From contig PKQR01000100.1 in assembly GCA_017578085.1 (NCBI GenBank), forward strand, positions 1-8,432: 8,432 nucleotides of DNA, given 5' to 3'. Position 1 is the first letter of the stretch; every line of letters begins with the position of its first letter. Under the pieces are notes generated by a model, which was not told the origin of the DNA, did not search any database, and saw nothing but the letters and a program-made list of their open reading frames with translations. The DNA comes from Bacillota bacterium. GTDB taxonomy: Bacteria; Bacillota; Limnochordia; Limnochordales; ZCTH02-B6. A program made the position numbers and the translations under genes. Below, piece by piece: positions 1-6,358 of the stretch.

Positions 1-1714
1 ACCGCGTGTCGTTGCCGGGGGCGATGCCCGTCACCAGCGTAAACCGCAGCGCGTCCGCGCCGTACTCCTCGATGACCTCCAAGGGGTCGACGCCGTTGCC
101 CAAGGACTTGCTCATCTTGCGCCCGAGGGCATCCCGCACGAGGCCGTGGATGAGCACGTGCCGGAACGGTTCCTTGCCCATGAAGTGAAGCCCCATGAAG
201 ATCATGCGGGCGACCCAGAAGTAGATGATGTCGAACCCGGTCACCAGCACCGAGGTCGGGTAGAAGCGCTCCAGGTCTTTGGTACGCTCGGGCCAGCCCA
301 GCGTGGAGAAAGGCCACAAGGCCGAGCTGAACCACGTGTCCAGCACGTCCGGATCCTGCTCGATGTCCTCGCTGCCGCAATTGGGGCAGAAGGCCGGGTC
401 CTCCACCGCGGCAAACTGGTGCTCGCACCGCTGGCATGTCCACACGGGGATGCGGTGGCCCCACCAGAGTTGCCGGGAGATGCACCAGTCGCGGATGTTC
501 TCCATCCAGTGCAGGTAGTTCTTGGCAAACCGCTCGGGCACAAAGCGCACGCGCCCGTCCTTGACGACCTCGATGGCCGGACCGGCCAGCGGCTTCATGC
601 GCACAAACCACTGCTTGGAGACGAGGGGCTCCACCACCGTGTCGCAGCGGTAGCACTGGCCGACCGCGTGCCGGTGGTCCTCCACCTTCACCAGGAAACC
701 TTGCGCCTCCAGGTCCCGCACCACGGCCTTGCGGCACTCGTAGCGGTCAAGCCCGGCGTAGGGGCCGGCTTCCTTGGTCATGCGGGCGTCGAGGCCGATG
801 ACCTGGATCTGCTCGAGACCGTGGCGCCGGGCGATCTCAAAGTCGTTGGGGTCGTGGGCGGGAGTCACCTTGAGCGCCCCGGTTCCGAATTCGGGATCCA
901 CCCAATCGTCGGCGATAATGGGGATCTCGCGGTTCACCAGCGGCACCACCACGTAGCGGCCGACCAGGTGCTCGTAGCGCTTGTCGTCCGGGTGCACCGC
1001 GACGGCCGTATCCGCCAGCATGGTTTCCGGGCGGGTGGTGGCCACGGTGATGTAGCCGTCGCCGCCCAATAGCGGGTAGCGGATGTAATAGAGCTTGCCG
1101 TCCCGCTCTTCGTGCTCCACCTCGATGTCGGACAACGTCGTCGCGCAGGTGGGGCACCAGTTGACGATGTAGTTGCCCTGGTAAATCAGGCCCCGCTCAT
1201 AGAGATCCACGAACACCTGGCGCACGGCGCGGCTCAAACCCTCGTCCATGGTGAACCGCTCCCGCTGCCAGTCGCAGGACGCACCCAGGCGGCGCAGCTG
1301 GCTCGTGATGATGCCGCCGTAGCGCTCCTTCCACTGCCACACCCGCTCCACGAAGGCTTCCCGCCCGAGGCTGCGGCGGTCGATGCCCTCCTTGGCCAGC
1401 ATCTCCTCCACCACGTGCTGGGTGGCGATGCCCGCGTGGTCCGTGCCCGGTACCCACAACGTGAGCTTCCCCTGCATGCGGCGCCACCGCACCAGCACGT
1501 CCTGCAAGGTGACGTTGAGCGCGTGGCCCATATGCAGCGATCCCGTCACGTTGGGCGGCGGGATGACAACCGAGAACACCTCGCCCGGCTCGTCGGGCTC
1601 CACGTGGAAGAAGCCCTGCTCCTCCCAGAACTGGTACCACTTGCTCTCCACGTTCCGGGGATCATACACCTTCGGGATGTCCGCCTGCTGAGGCGCCTTG
1701 GCTGCTTCCTTCAT
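1..1714 (-). CDS. valS: Valyl-tRNA synthetase, N-terminal 571 codons (3' end beyond window)
   Basis: Class I aminoacyl-tRNA synthetase that charges tRNA-Val with valine using ATP in the cytoplasm. The visible 571 residues are the N-terminal part of a family usually near 880-950 residues; the stop codon lies outside the window. The HIGH motif appears as HMGH at residues 61-64, inside the ValRS-type stretch PPPNVTGSLHMGHAL, where IleRS would have PPPYANG. KMSKS is at 533-537. The inserted editing domain carries TTRPETM at 226-232 and KVTPAHD ending at D288, the usual residues for hydrolysing mischarged Thr-tRNA. Two zinc-ribbon-like Cys sets are visible: C187/C190 with C354/C357, and C427/C430 with C443/C446. 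The ATG at 1714 is preceded by AGGAGGG with a 7-nt spacer. A valine T-box leader lies directly upstream, which independently supports the identity. No frameshift is seen in the visible part. Confidence 0.98.
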   Translation of the reverse strand, partial: MKEAAKAPQQADIPKVYDPRNVESKWYQFWEEQGFFHVEPDEPGEVFSVVIPPPNVTGSLHMGHALNVTLQDVLVRWRRMQGKLTLWVPGTDHAGIATQHVVEEMLAKEGIDRRSLGREAFVERVWQWKERYGGIITSQLRRLGASCDWQRERFTMDEGLSRAVRQVFVDLYERGLIYQGNYIVNWCPTCATTLSDIEVEHEERDGKLYYIRYPLLGGDGYITVATTRPETMLADTAVAVHPDDKRYEHLVGRYVVVPLVNREIPIIADDWVDPEFGTGALKVTPAHDPNDFEIARRHGLEQIQVIGLDARMTKEAGPYAGLDRYECRKAVVRDLEAQGFLVKVEDHRHAVGQCYRCDTVVEPLVSKQWFVRMKPLAGPAIEVVKDGRVRFVPERFAKNYLHWMENIRDWCISRQLWWGHRIPVWTCQRCEHQFAAVEDPAFCPNCGSEDIEQDPDVLDTWFSSALWPFSTLGWPERTKDLERFYPTSVLVTGFDIIYFWVARMIFMGLHFMGKEPFRHVLIHGLVRDALGRKMSKSLGNGVDPLEVIEEYGADALRFTLVTGIAPGNDTR

Positions 1715-1721
1715 GGCCTAA

Positions 1722-1728
1722 CCCTCCT
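1722..1728 (-). promoter_or_regulatory. valS ribosome binding site
   Basis: AGGAGGG on the minus strand, 7 nt upstream of the valS ATG. It lies downstream of the T-box terminator, so it is transcribed only on readthrough. It fixes the start at 1714. Confidence 0.85.
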
Positions 1729-1762
1729 GCGAAACCGCGGCGCGGGCAACCGCCGCACCGCC

Positions 1763-1801
1763 AAAAATAAAAGCCTTTCGTCCACCAAAGGACGAAAGGC
1801 T
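1763..1801 (-). terminator. T-box intrinsic terminator
   Basis: A perfect 12-bp stem, AGCCTTTCGTCC (1801-1790) with GGACGAAAGGCT (1783-1772), has a 6-nt loop and is followed by TTTATTTTT (1771-1763). It is the default OFF structure of the valS leader when tRNA-Val is charged. Confidence 0.95.
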
Positions 1802-1824
1802 GCGCCTTCCGCGGTACCACCTTT
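1787..1824 (-). promoter_or_regulatory. T-box antiterminator
   Basis: Read from the sequence on the minus strand. Helix A1 is AAAGG (1824-1820) paired with CCUUU (1791-1787). The 7-nt bulge UGGUACC (1819-1813) presents UGGU to the tRNA acceptor end. Helix A2 is GCGGAAGG (1812-1805) paired with CCUUUCGU (1799-1792), including G-U pairs, closed by loop CGCAG. It uses the 5' strand of the terminator, so the two folds exclude each other. This layout matches the known T-box antiterminator architecture. Confidence 0.88.
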
Positions 1825-2076
1825 GTTCCCGGGTCCTGCAAAGCGCGCGGACCGCGGGCCCTCGTGGGGCTGTAACGGGCCTTGCCCGGCTGCGCCTACG
1901 AACCGCCGGCGAGCCGCGTCTTATGCTTGGCGCGGGCGGTGCTCGACGCAGCGGCTCCGGGGCGACCTTCGGACGGTGGTACCTGGCGGGTCTTCCAGCC
2001 TATGGACCCGCCTCTCTGGGAGGCCCGTTGCCGTCCTACTCCTCCCCATCCTCGCCGTACGCTCTAGCTTGCCCGC

Positions 2077-2105
2077 ATGATACAACAGGCCTCGCCCGGT
2101 GTCAA
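2077..2105 (-). promoter_or_regulatory. sigma-A promoter of the valS T-box transcript
   Basis: A perfect -35 TTGACA (2105-2100) is followed by a 17-nt spacer and -10 TATCAT (2082-2077) on the minus strand. The expected transcription start is an A near 2070, just before Stem I of the T-box. Placement and spacing are ideal, so valS is probably transcribed on its own rather than only by readthrough from cysC. Confidence 0.82.
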
Positions 2106-2207
2106 TAGGCGGTGCCGTTCACCAGCACGGGTACGAGCCGGGGCTTGTGGCGCCCCGCCGGGAATGACGCCGTTCGGCCCCAACGCGGCGGGACGCCACC
2201 CGGCAGG

Positions 2208-2762
2208 TTACACGGCCTCTACAACCGCCCCGCGGACGTACTGCATTTCCTCCAGTTGCCGCACGATGCGGGTCACGCTTTCCGCCGGCGTTTCCCGGTC
2301 CGTGAAGACGGTGATCTCGGGCTGCTCCGGCTCCTCATACGGGTCGGACACGCCGGTAAAGGCCGGGATCTCGCCGGCCATGGCCTTCTTGTACAAGCCC
2401 TTCACGTCCCGCGCCGCGCACACTTCCAGCGGGCAGTTGACGTACACCTCAACGAATTCCCCGATCTCCTGCCGCGCCCGCGCCCGGGCTTCCCGGTAGG
2501 GGGAAATGGCGGCGGTGATCACGACGACGCCGTGCTTGGCCAGCAATTTGGCCACGTACGCGATCCGTTCCACGTTCGTGTTCCGGTCTGCGCGGCTGAA
2601 GCCGAGCCCCTTGCTCAGATGTTGCCGCACCTCGTCGCCGTCCAGCACCTCTACCGGATAGCCCCGGCCCTGCAGCTCAGCCGCCAATCCCGTGGCAATG
2701 GTCGACTTCCCGGCGCCGGACAGGCCGGTAAGCCAGACGACGAAACCTCTCTGACCGCCCAC
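2208..2762 (-). CDS. cysC: Adenylyl-sulfate kinase (APS kinase)
   Basis: Phosphorylates adenosine 5'-phosphosulfate with ATP to give PAPS, the sulfate donor for sulfotransferases and for assimilatory reduction. The protein has 184 residues, usual for stand-alone CysC. The P-loop GLSGAGKS is at residues 13-20. DGDEVR (41-46), LGFSRADRNTNVERI (53-67), ISPYREAR, and the C-terminal block running from RDVKGLYKKA through GEIPAFTG to DPYEEP are all family signatures. The start chosen is GTG at 2762, because AGGAGGAGG lies 7 nt upstream and the P-loop then sits at the expected distance. The frame stays open for 98 codons further upstream, but that stretch overlaps the preceding gene and looks non-coding. 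No sulfate adenylyltransferase or PAPS reductase gene is in the window, so its partners must be elsewhere. The gene lies 82 nt after the Lgt-like gene and about 100 nt before the valS promoter. Confidence 0.95.
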   Translation of the reverse strand: MGGQRGFVVWLTGLSGAGKSTIATGLAAELQGRGYPVEVLDGDEVRQHLSKGLGFSRADRNTNVERIAYVAKLLAKHGVVVITAAISPYREARARARQEIGEFVEVYVNCPLEVCAARDVKGLYKKAMAGEIPAFTGVSDPYEEPEQPEITVFTDRETPAESVTRIVRQLEEMQYVRGAVVEAV

Positions 2763-2769
2763 GCTGGTT

Positions 2770-2778
2770 CCTCCTCCT
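2770..2778 (-). promoter_or_regulatory. cysC ribosome binding site (decides the GTG start)
   Basis: AGGAGGAGG on the minus strand ends 7 nt before GTG 2762-2760. It supports the short 184-residue cysC product over the longer in-frame extension. Confidence 0.85.
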
Positions 2779-2801
2779 GTGCCTTGTACACGCCACGCCC
2801 C

Positions 2802-2831
2802 AGTATATGCGGCGGGGCGCACAGCGCCCAA
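2802..2831 (-). promoter_or_regulatory. Possible cysC promoter
   Basis: A -10-like TATACT (2807-2802), one mismatch from TATAAT, is preceded at 18 nt by a poor -35 TTGGGC (2831-2826). It lies in the gap between the Lgt-like gene and cysC and would give a leader of about 30 nt. A small GC hairpin, GGGCGC/GCGCCC (2829-2824 with 2820-2815), overlaps the spacer and has no U-tract. The -35 is weak, so this is tentative; readthrough from upstream is the alternative. Confidence 0.35.
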
Positions 2832-2844
2832 GGGGCAGCCCGTC

Positions 2845-3819
2845 TCACGACGCCCAGCGCATCCAGTACAGGCCCAAGAGAACGGCCAGCCCACCGAGCC
2901 AGACGCCCGCCCGGCGCCAACGGGAGGCCCGGCTGCCACCCCTGGGCGCCGGCTGAACGTACGGGCGCTGCGCACCGCCTGGGGGACGGCCCGGCAGTGC
3001 GGTTTCCGCTGTGAGGGGAAAGGGCTTTGCCGCGCGCCACCCCGTGGGCGACGCACGACCCCCGGGAGGCGCCGGCCTGCCGGCGGGTACCGTATCCAGG
3101 GGACCCCGGCGCGGGATCAGCCAAAAGCCGCTGGCCGCCGCACAAGCGGCGGCCATGCCGGCCCACTGCCCCGAGGACAGGCCCAAAAACCGCGGCCCTG
3201 CGGACCAAAAGTGGATGAGCGTCCAGCCCAAACCGTGGAGAAAGAGATAGACGAGGAACACCCGTCCCCGCGCCGGCCCGCAACGCGCGAGGCGGGAGAC
3301 GGCAAAGAAGAGCCAGTAGCAGAGGATGATGCCGTAAGCGGGAATCGGGTGAACCAGGTCGCGGCCCAGCCAGACGGCCCACGGCACGCCGGTGGGACGC
3401 CCGGGCAATTGCGCCCCCACAAGGCCAATGGCCTGGCCCAGGGCCAGGCCCGGCGCGGCGGCGTCCAAAGCCCGCCAGACATCAAAGCCGTCGCGGCGGG
3501 CCACCAAGGCGAGCACGCCAGCGCCCGCCAACAGCGCCCCGTAAAAGGTAAAGCCGCCCTCGGGCAGCCGGAACACGGCCAGCGGGTGCCGGGCATACTG
3601 GGGCCAATGGAGCAGCACGTACAGGACCCGCCCGCCCAGCACACCCGCGACCATCACCAGCGGCGCCGCCTGGAACAGCCGCGCTGGCGCCAGGCCGAAG
3701 CGCTCCGCCTGCAGGAGCGTGACCGCGGTCCCCACCGCAAACCCCACGGCCGTCGTCAGTCCGAAGACGTAGATGGGCAAAGGCCCCAGCTGACCGACGA
3801 CATCCGCTCCCCCGGCCAT
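2845..3819 (-). CDS. Lgt-family membrane protein, divergent and probably not a canonical diacylglyceryl transferase
   Basis: A 324-residue polytopic membrane protein. The N-terminus (QLGPLPIYVFG, 10-20), GGRVLYVLLHWPQY (62-75), EGGFTFYGALLAG (87-99), RPTGVPWAV (141-149), HPIPAYG (157-163) and GLSSGQWAG (213-221) follow the order of motifs in Lgt, which attaches diacylglycerol to lipobox Cys of prolipoproteins. However, by-eye comparison with the E. coli enzyme shows the SFHGG His replaced by Tyr (TFYG, Y93). The GRxGNFxNGE block is reduced to GLVGAQLPG (132-140), losing the essential Arg and Asn. The later RFxVEFFR segment is replaced by WTLIHFW (199-205), losing Arg and Glu. After about residue 236 there is a Pro/Gly/Arg-rich tail of about 65 residues and an extra hydrophobic segment (305-320). 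Family members usually end near 260-290 residues. The ATG start has only a close GGGGAG (3-nt spacer). The fold call is firm; activity as Lgt is doubtful. Confidence 0.8.
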   Translation of the reverse strand: MAGGADVVGQLGPLPIYVFGLTTAVGFAVGTAVTLLQAERFGLAPARLFQAAPLVMVAGVLGGRVLYVLLHWPQYARHPLAVFRLPEGGFTFYGALLAGAGVLALVARRDGFDVWRALDAAAPGLALGQAIGLVGAQLPGRPTGVPWAVWLGRDLVHPIPAYGIILCYWLFFAVSRLARCGPARGRVFLVYLFLHGLGWTLIHFWSAGPRFLGLSSGQWAGMAAACAAASGFWLIPRRGPLDTVPAGRPAPPGGRASPTGWRAAKPFPLTAETALPGRPPGGAQRPYVQPAPRGGSRASRWRRAGVWLGGLAVLLGLYWMRWAS

Positions 3820-3860
3820 ACACTCCCCGCCCTTTCCCGGGGCCCCGCAACCCGGGGAAC

Positions 3861-3888
3861 CGCAAGGCGCCCCCCGCTGCGCCTTGCG
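3861..3888 (-). repeat. Perfect 10-bp inverted repeat between the eamA-like and Lgt-like genes
   Basis: CGCAAGGCGC (3861-3870) and GCGCCTTGCG (3879-3888) are exact complements around an 8-nt loop. On the minus strand the hairpin is followed by GTTCCCC rather than a U-tract, so it is not a standard intrinsic terminator. It could end or attenuate the gatCAB-eamA transcript, or act as an mRNA 3' stabiliser. It occupies the centre of the 127-nt gap 3820-3946, where I see no convincing promoter. Confidence 0.5.
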
Positions 3889-3946
3889 TCAAAAGGCGGC
3901 GGACACGGCGGAGCCGCTCCTCGACTGCGCCGCTGCGGCCGTTGCG

Positions 3947-4891
3947 TCACGGCGTCCGTGCAGGCTTCCCCGCCACCTGCCTTGCGGCCGTTTGCTGCGC
4001 CGCGTCCAGCTCCGCCAAAACCACACCGGCCAGCACCAGCGCGCCCCCGGCCCAGCCGCTGGGTGCCAGCCTCTCCCCGAGCAGCATCCACGCAAACAAG
4101 GCGGCAAACACGGGCTCCAGCGACAGGATGAGCCCGACCCGCGCCGGCGCCACAAACCGCTGCAGGCTCACCTGGGCGAGCAAAGCCCCCGCCGTGGCCA
4201 GCAACCCTAGGTACAAGAGCGGCACCGCGTTCGCGGGCGCAAGGACACCAGGGAGCCCCCCATCAACGGCCCACGCGCTGGCCCCGGCTACGGCCCCGGC
4301 CGTGCCCATCTGCACCCAGGCCAACAGGACCGGATCAAACCGGGGCGCGAGCTGGTCCACCACCACGATGTGCGCGGCAAAGAGCACCGCGCACAAAAGC
4401 ACCAGCAGGTCGCCGATCTGCGGGCGCAGTCCCTGCAGCCCCTCCGAAAAGTCCAGGCTCAAGACGGCCAGGCCAACGGTGGCCACGGCGACACCCGCCC
4501 ACGTCCTGGGCCCGGAGCGCTTGCCCAAGAAAAGCGCGGCCATGACCGCCACAAACACGACATTCAGCGCGGTGATGAAGCCGGCCTTTGAGGCGCTGGT
4601 GTACTGCAGCCCCAGGGTTTGGGTGAAGAAACCGCCCCAAAGGATGAGGCCCGCCAGCACCCCGGCCCGCAGCAGCCCCGGCCCCCAAGCCTGGCGCTGG
4701 TGCCACGCCCAGCCCGACAACACCAGCCACGCCAGGCAGAAGCGGGCCGCCACCAGCGCGTGGGGCGGCACCCGCTCCACGAGGTCTTTTACGACCGGGA
4801 ACGTGCCGCCCCAAACGATCGCGATCAAGAGGAAGCCGAACCCTGCCCACCGCTCCCGGCGGGCAGGAGGAGGAACGTCCGTGTCCGTCAC
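3947..4891 (-). CDS. EamA-domain transporter of the drug/metabolite transporter (DMT) superfamily
   Basis: A 314-residue inner-membrane protein made of two EamA repeats (about residues 15-147 and 160-296), predicted to give ten membrane helices. Repeat 1 begins with the typical IVWGGTFPVVK (25-35) and ends with LNVVFVAVMAALFLGKR (109-125). The matching segment in repeat 2 is LEPVFAALFAWMLLGERL (258-275), a hallmark of the family. Members export amino acids or other metabolites, but the substrate cannot be read from sequence. The start is a GTG at 4891, 3 nt after the gatB TGA. A GGGGG run inside the end of gatB, 7 nt upstream of the GTG, can serve as ribosome binding site, so translation is probably coupled to gatB. 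No functional link to tRNA amidation is evident; co-transcription is an inference from spacing. The C-terminal 20 residues are polar and presumably cytoplasmic. Confidence 0.92.
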   Translation of the reverse strand: MTDTDVPPPARRERWAGFGFLLIAIVWGGTFPVVKDLVERVPPHALVAARFCLAWLVLSGWAWHQRQAWGPGLLRAGVLAGLILWGGFFTQTLGLQYTSASKAGFITALNVVFVAVMAALFLGKRSGPRTWAGVAVATVGLAVLSLDFSEGLQGLRPQIGDLLVLLCAVLFAAHIVVVDQLAPRFDPVLLAWVQMGTAGAVAGASAWAVDGGLPGVLAPANAVPLLYLGLLATAGALLAQVSLQRFVAPARVGLILSLEPVFAALFAWMLLGERLAPSGWAGGALVLAGVVLAELDAAQQTAARQVAGKPARTP

Positions 4892-4894
4892 CGC

Positions 4895-6358
4895 TCAACC
4901 CCCGAGCAGCCGCTCGCGCAATAGTGCCTGCACGACTTTCGGATTGGCCTTGCCGCCCGTCTGCTTCATGACCTGGCCGATCAGGAAGCCGATGGCCTTC
5001 ATCTCCCCGTTGCGCACGTTGTCGGCAGCATCCGGGTTGGCGGCGATGACCTGATCCACAATGGCCGCGAGGGCGGCGGTGTCGCTGATCTGCTCCAGCC
5101 CCCGCTCCTTGACGATGGCGCCGGGCTCCTTGCCGGTGTGGAACATCTCTTCAAAGACCTCTTTGCCCACGTTGGCGTTGATGACGCCTTGATCAATGAG
5201 GCGCAAGAGGTCCGCGAGCCCCTTGGGCGACACCTGCACCTGTTCGACGGCTTTCCCCTCGGCCTTCAGCAGTCGCAGGAACTCGCCCATGATCCAGTTG
5301 CTGACCGGTTTCGCCTGGCCGTACTCCGCCACGCACGCTTCAAAGAAGTCGGCCAGCTGCGGCGACGTCGTCAGCACCTCCGCGTCGTAGCGGGGCAGGC
5401 CGTACTGCTCCACAAACCGGGCTTGCCTGGCGCGCGGCAGCTCGGGCAGCTCGGCCCGCAGGCGTTCGATCCAGGCCTCGTCCACCACCAGCGGCACGAG
5501 ATCCGGCTCGGGGAAGTAGCGGTAATCGTGGGCTTCCTCTTTGCTGCGCATGGCCACCGTCACGCCGCGGTTTTCATCCCAGTGCCGGGTTTCCTGGTAC
5601 AGCGTGCCGCCGCTCTCGAGCACTTCCCGCTGCCGCTGCGCCTCGTACTCCAGCGCCCGCTGGACCGAGCGGAAGGAGTTGAGGTTCTTCACCTCGGTCT
5701 TGGCGCCGAACTTGGTCGACCCCTTGGGCCGGAGCGAGATGTTCGCGTCGCAACGGAGGCTGCCTTCCTCCATCTTGACGTCGGAAACGCCGGTGAAAAG
5801 CAGGATCTGGCGCAGCTGCTCCAGGAACACCCGCGCTTCCTCCGGCGAGCGCAGGTCCGGCTCGGTCACGATCTCGATGAGCGGGATGCCGCCGCGGTTA
5901 TAGTCGATCAGCGAGTACTCGGACCCCAAGAGCCGCTCGCCCGAGTGGACCGACTTGCCCGCTTCCTCTTCGAGATGCACCCGGTTGATGCCGACCCGGC
6001 GCACCTCCCCGTTGATCTCAAACTCTACCCAGCCGTTGCGGCACAAGGGCAGGTCGTATTGGGAGATTTGATACGCCTTGGGGAGGTCGGGGTAGAAGTA
6101 CTGCTTGCGGTCGAACTTGCTGTAGCGCGCAATCTCACAGTTGAGCGCGAGTCCCGCCTTGATCGCGTACTCCACCGCCTTGCGGTTGAGCACGGGGAGG
6201 CTGCCCGGCAGCCCCAAGCACACAGGGCACACGAGGCTGTTGGGGTCCGCGCCGAAGGTGGTGCGGCACCCGCAAAACACCTTGGACTCGGTCGACAGCT
6301 CGGCGTGGATTTCCAGACCGATGACGATTTCGTACTCGACTTTCGTCTCAACGGACAT
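4895..6358 (-). CDS. gatB: Asp-tRNA(Asn)/Glu-tRNA(Gln) amidotransferase subunit B
   Basis: GatB binds the mischarged Glu-tRNA(Gln) or Asp-tRNA(Asn), phosphorylates the side-chain carboxylate with ATP and accepts ammonia channelled from GatA. The protein has 487 residues, normal for the family. The N-terminal block VIGLEIHAEL (12-21) is followed by a zinc-type Cys set, C29/C31 and C44/C47. The family signature DYNRGGIPLIEIVTEPD is at 152-168, then RCDANISLRP and later YGLPRYDAEVLT. The C-terminal helical and YqeY-like region that contacts tRNA ends in KAIGFLIGQVMKQTGG and a Leu/Arg-rich tail. The ATG at 6358 is chosen because GGGAGG lies upstream at a good distance (GGAGGT with an 8-nt spacer) and the product then begins just before the conserved N-terminus. 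The open frame extends 34 codons further upstream but those lie inside gatA. It overlaps gatA by 11 nt and is followed 3 nt later by the EamA transporter. Confidence 0.98.
   Translation of the reverse strand: MSVETKVEYEIVIGLEIHAELSTESKVFCGCRTTFGADPNSLVCPVCLGLPGSLPVLNRKAVEYAIKAGLALNCEIARYSKFDRKQYFYPDLPKAYQISQYDLPLCRNGWVEFEINGEVRRVGINRVHLEEEAGKSVHSGERLLGSEYSLIDYNRGGIPLIEIVTEPDLRSPEEARVFLEQLRQILLFTGVSDVKMEEGSLRCDANISLRPKGSTKFGAKTEVKNLNSFRSVQRALEYEAQRQREVLESGGTLYQETRHWDENRGVTVAMRSKEEAHDYRYFPEPDLVPLVVDEAWIERLRAELPELPRARQARFVEQYGLPRYDAEVLTTSPQLADFFEACVAEYGQAKPVSNWIMGEFLRLLKAEGKAVEQVQVSPKGLADLLRLIDQGVINANVGKEVFEEMFHTGKEPGAIVKERGLEQISDTAALAAIVDQVIAANPDAADNVRNGEMKAIGFLIGQVMKQTGGKANPKVVQALLRERLLGG

Larger units (their letters stand above)
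1762..2070 (-). promoter_or_regulatory. T-box riboswitch leader of valS, Val (GUC) specifier
   Basis: This fills most of the 493-nt stretch between cysC and valS. It is a leader RNA that binds uncharged tRNA-Val and then lets transcription continue into valS. In Stem I, GGACGG (2036-2031) pairs with CCGUCC (1976-1971). Below it an internal loop has AGUA on the 5' side (2040-2037) and GAAG-GUC-G on the 3' side (1970-1963), so the specifier codon reads GUC at 1966-1964, matching a tRNA-Val with anticodon GAC. GGGG/CCCC closes the loop. Distally there is AGAGAG (2017-2012), a 7-8 bp stem GCGGGUC/GACCCGC, and a loop containing GCUGGAA, as in canonical T-box apical regions. The conserved T-box core is AGGUGGUACCGCGG (about 1822-1809). 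The UGGU (1819-1816) can pair with the ACCA end of tRNA-Val. The remaining part, 2207-2106, is GC-rich with no gene or clear terminator seen. Confidence 0.95.

Noticed and set aside
146..1072. Plus-strand open frame of 308 codons
   Set aside because: It lies wholly antisense to valS, whose frame has all ValRS motifs. The translation is low-complexity, His/Val/Ala/Arg-rich, with no recognisable domain; long shadow frames are expected at this GC content.
1882..2108. Small plus-strand open frames in the valS leader
   Set aside because: The region is explained by the T-box RNA on the minus strand; the peptides show no ribosome binding site or similarity I recognise.
2106..2207. Possible terminator after cysC
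   Set aside because: Several short GC hairpins can be drawn (for example GGGGC/GCCCC) but none has a U-tract, so none is reported.
2763..3056. 98-codon in-frame upstream extension of cysC
   Set aside because: It overlaps the 3' part of the Lgt-like gene in another frame, has no APS kinase homology, and the strong AGGAGGAGG site points to GTG 2762 as the start.
2779..4131. Plus-strand open frame of 450 codons
   Set aside because: It spans the Lgt-like gene, the intergenic gap and the end of the transporter on the opposite strand. The product is Pro/Arg/Gly-rich without domain or ribosome binding site, as expected of an antisense shadow.
3942..5054. Plus-strand open frame of 370 codons
   Set aside because: Antisense to the EamA transporter and the end of gatB; the product is Ser/Thr/Pro/Arg-rich and lacks any membrane or catalytic pattern.
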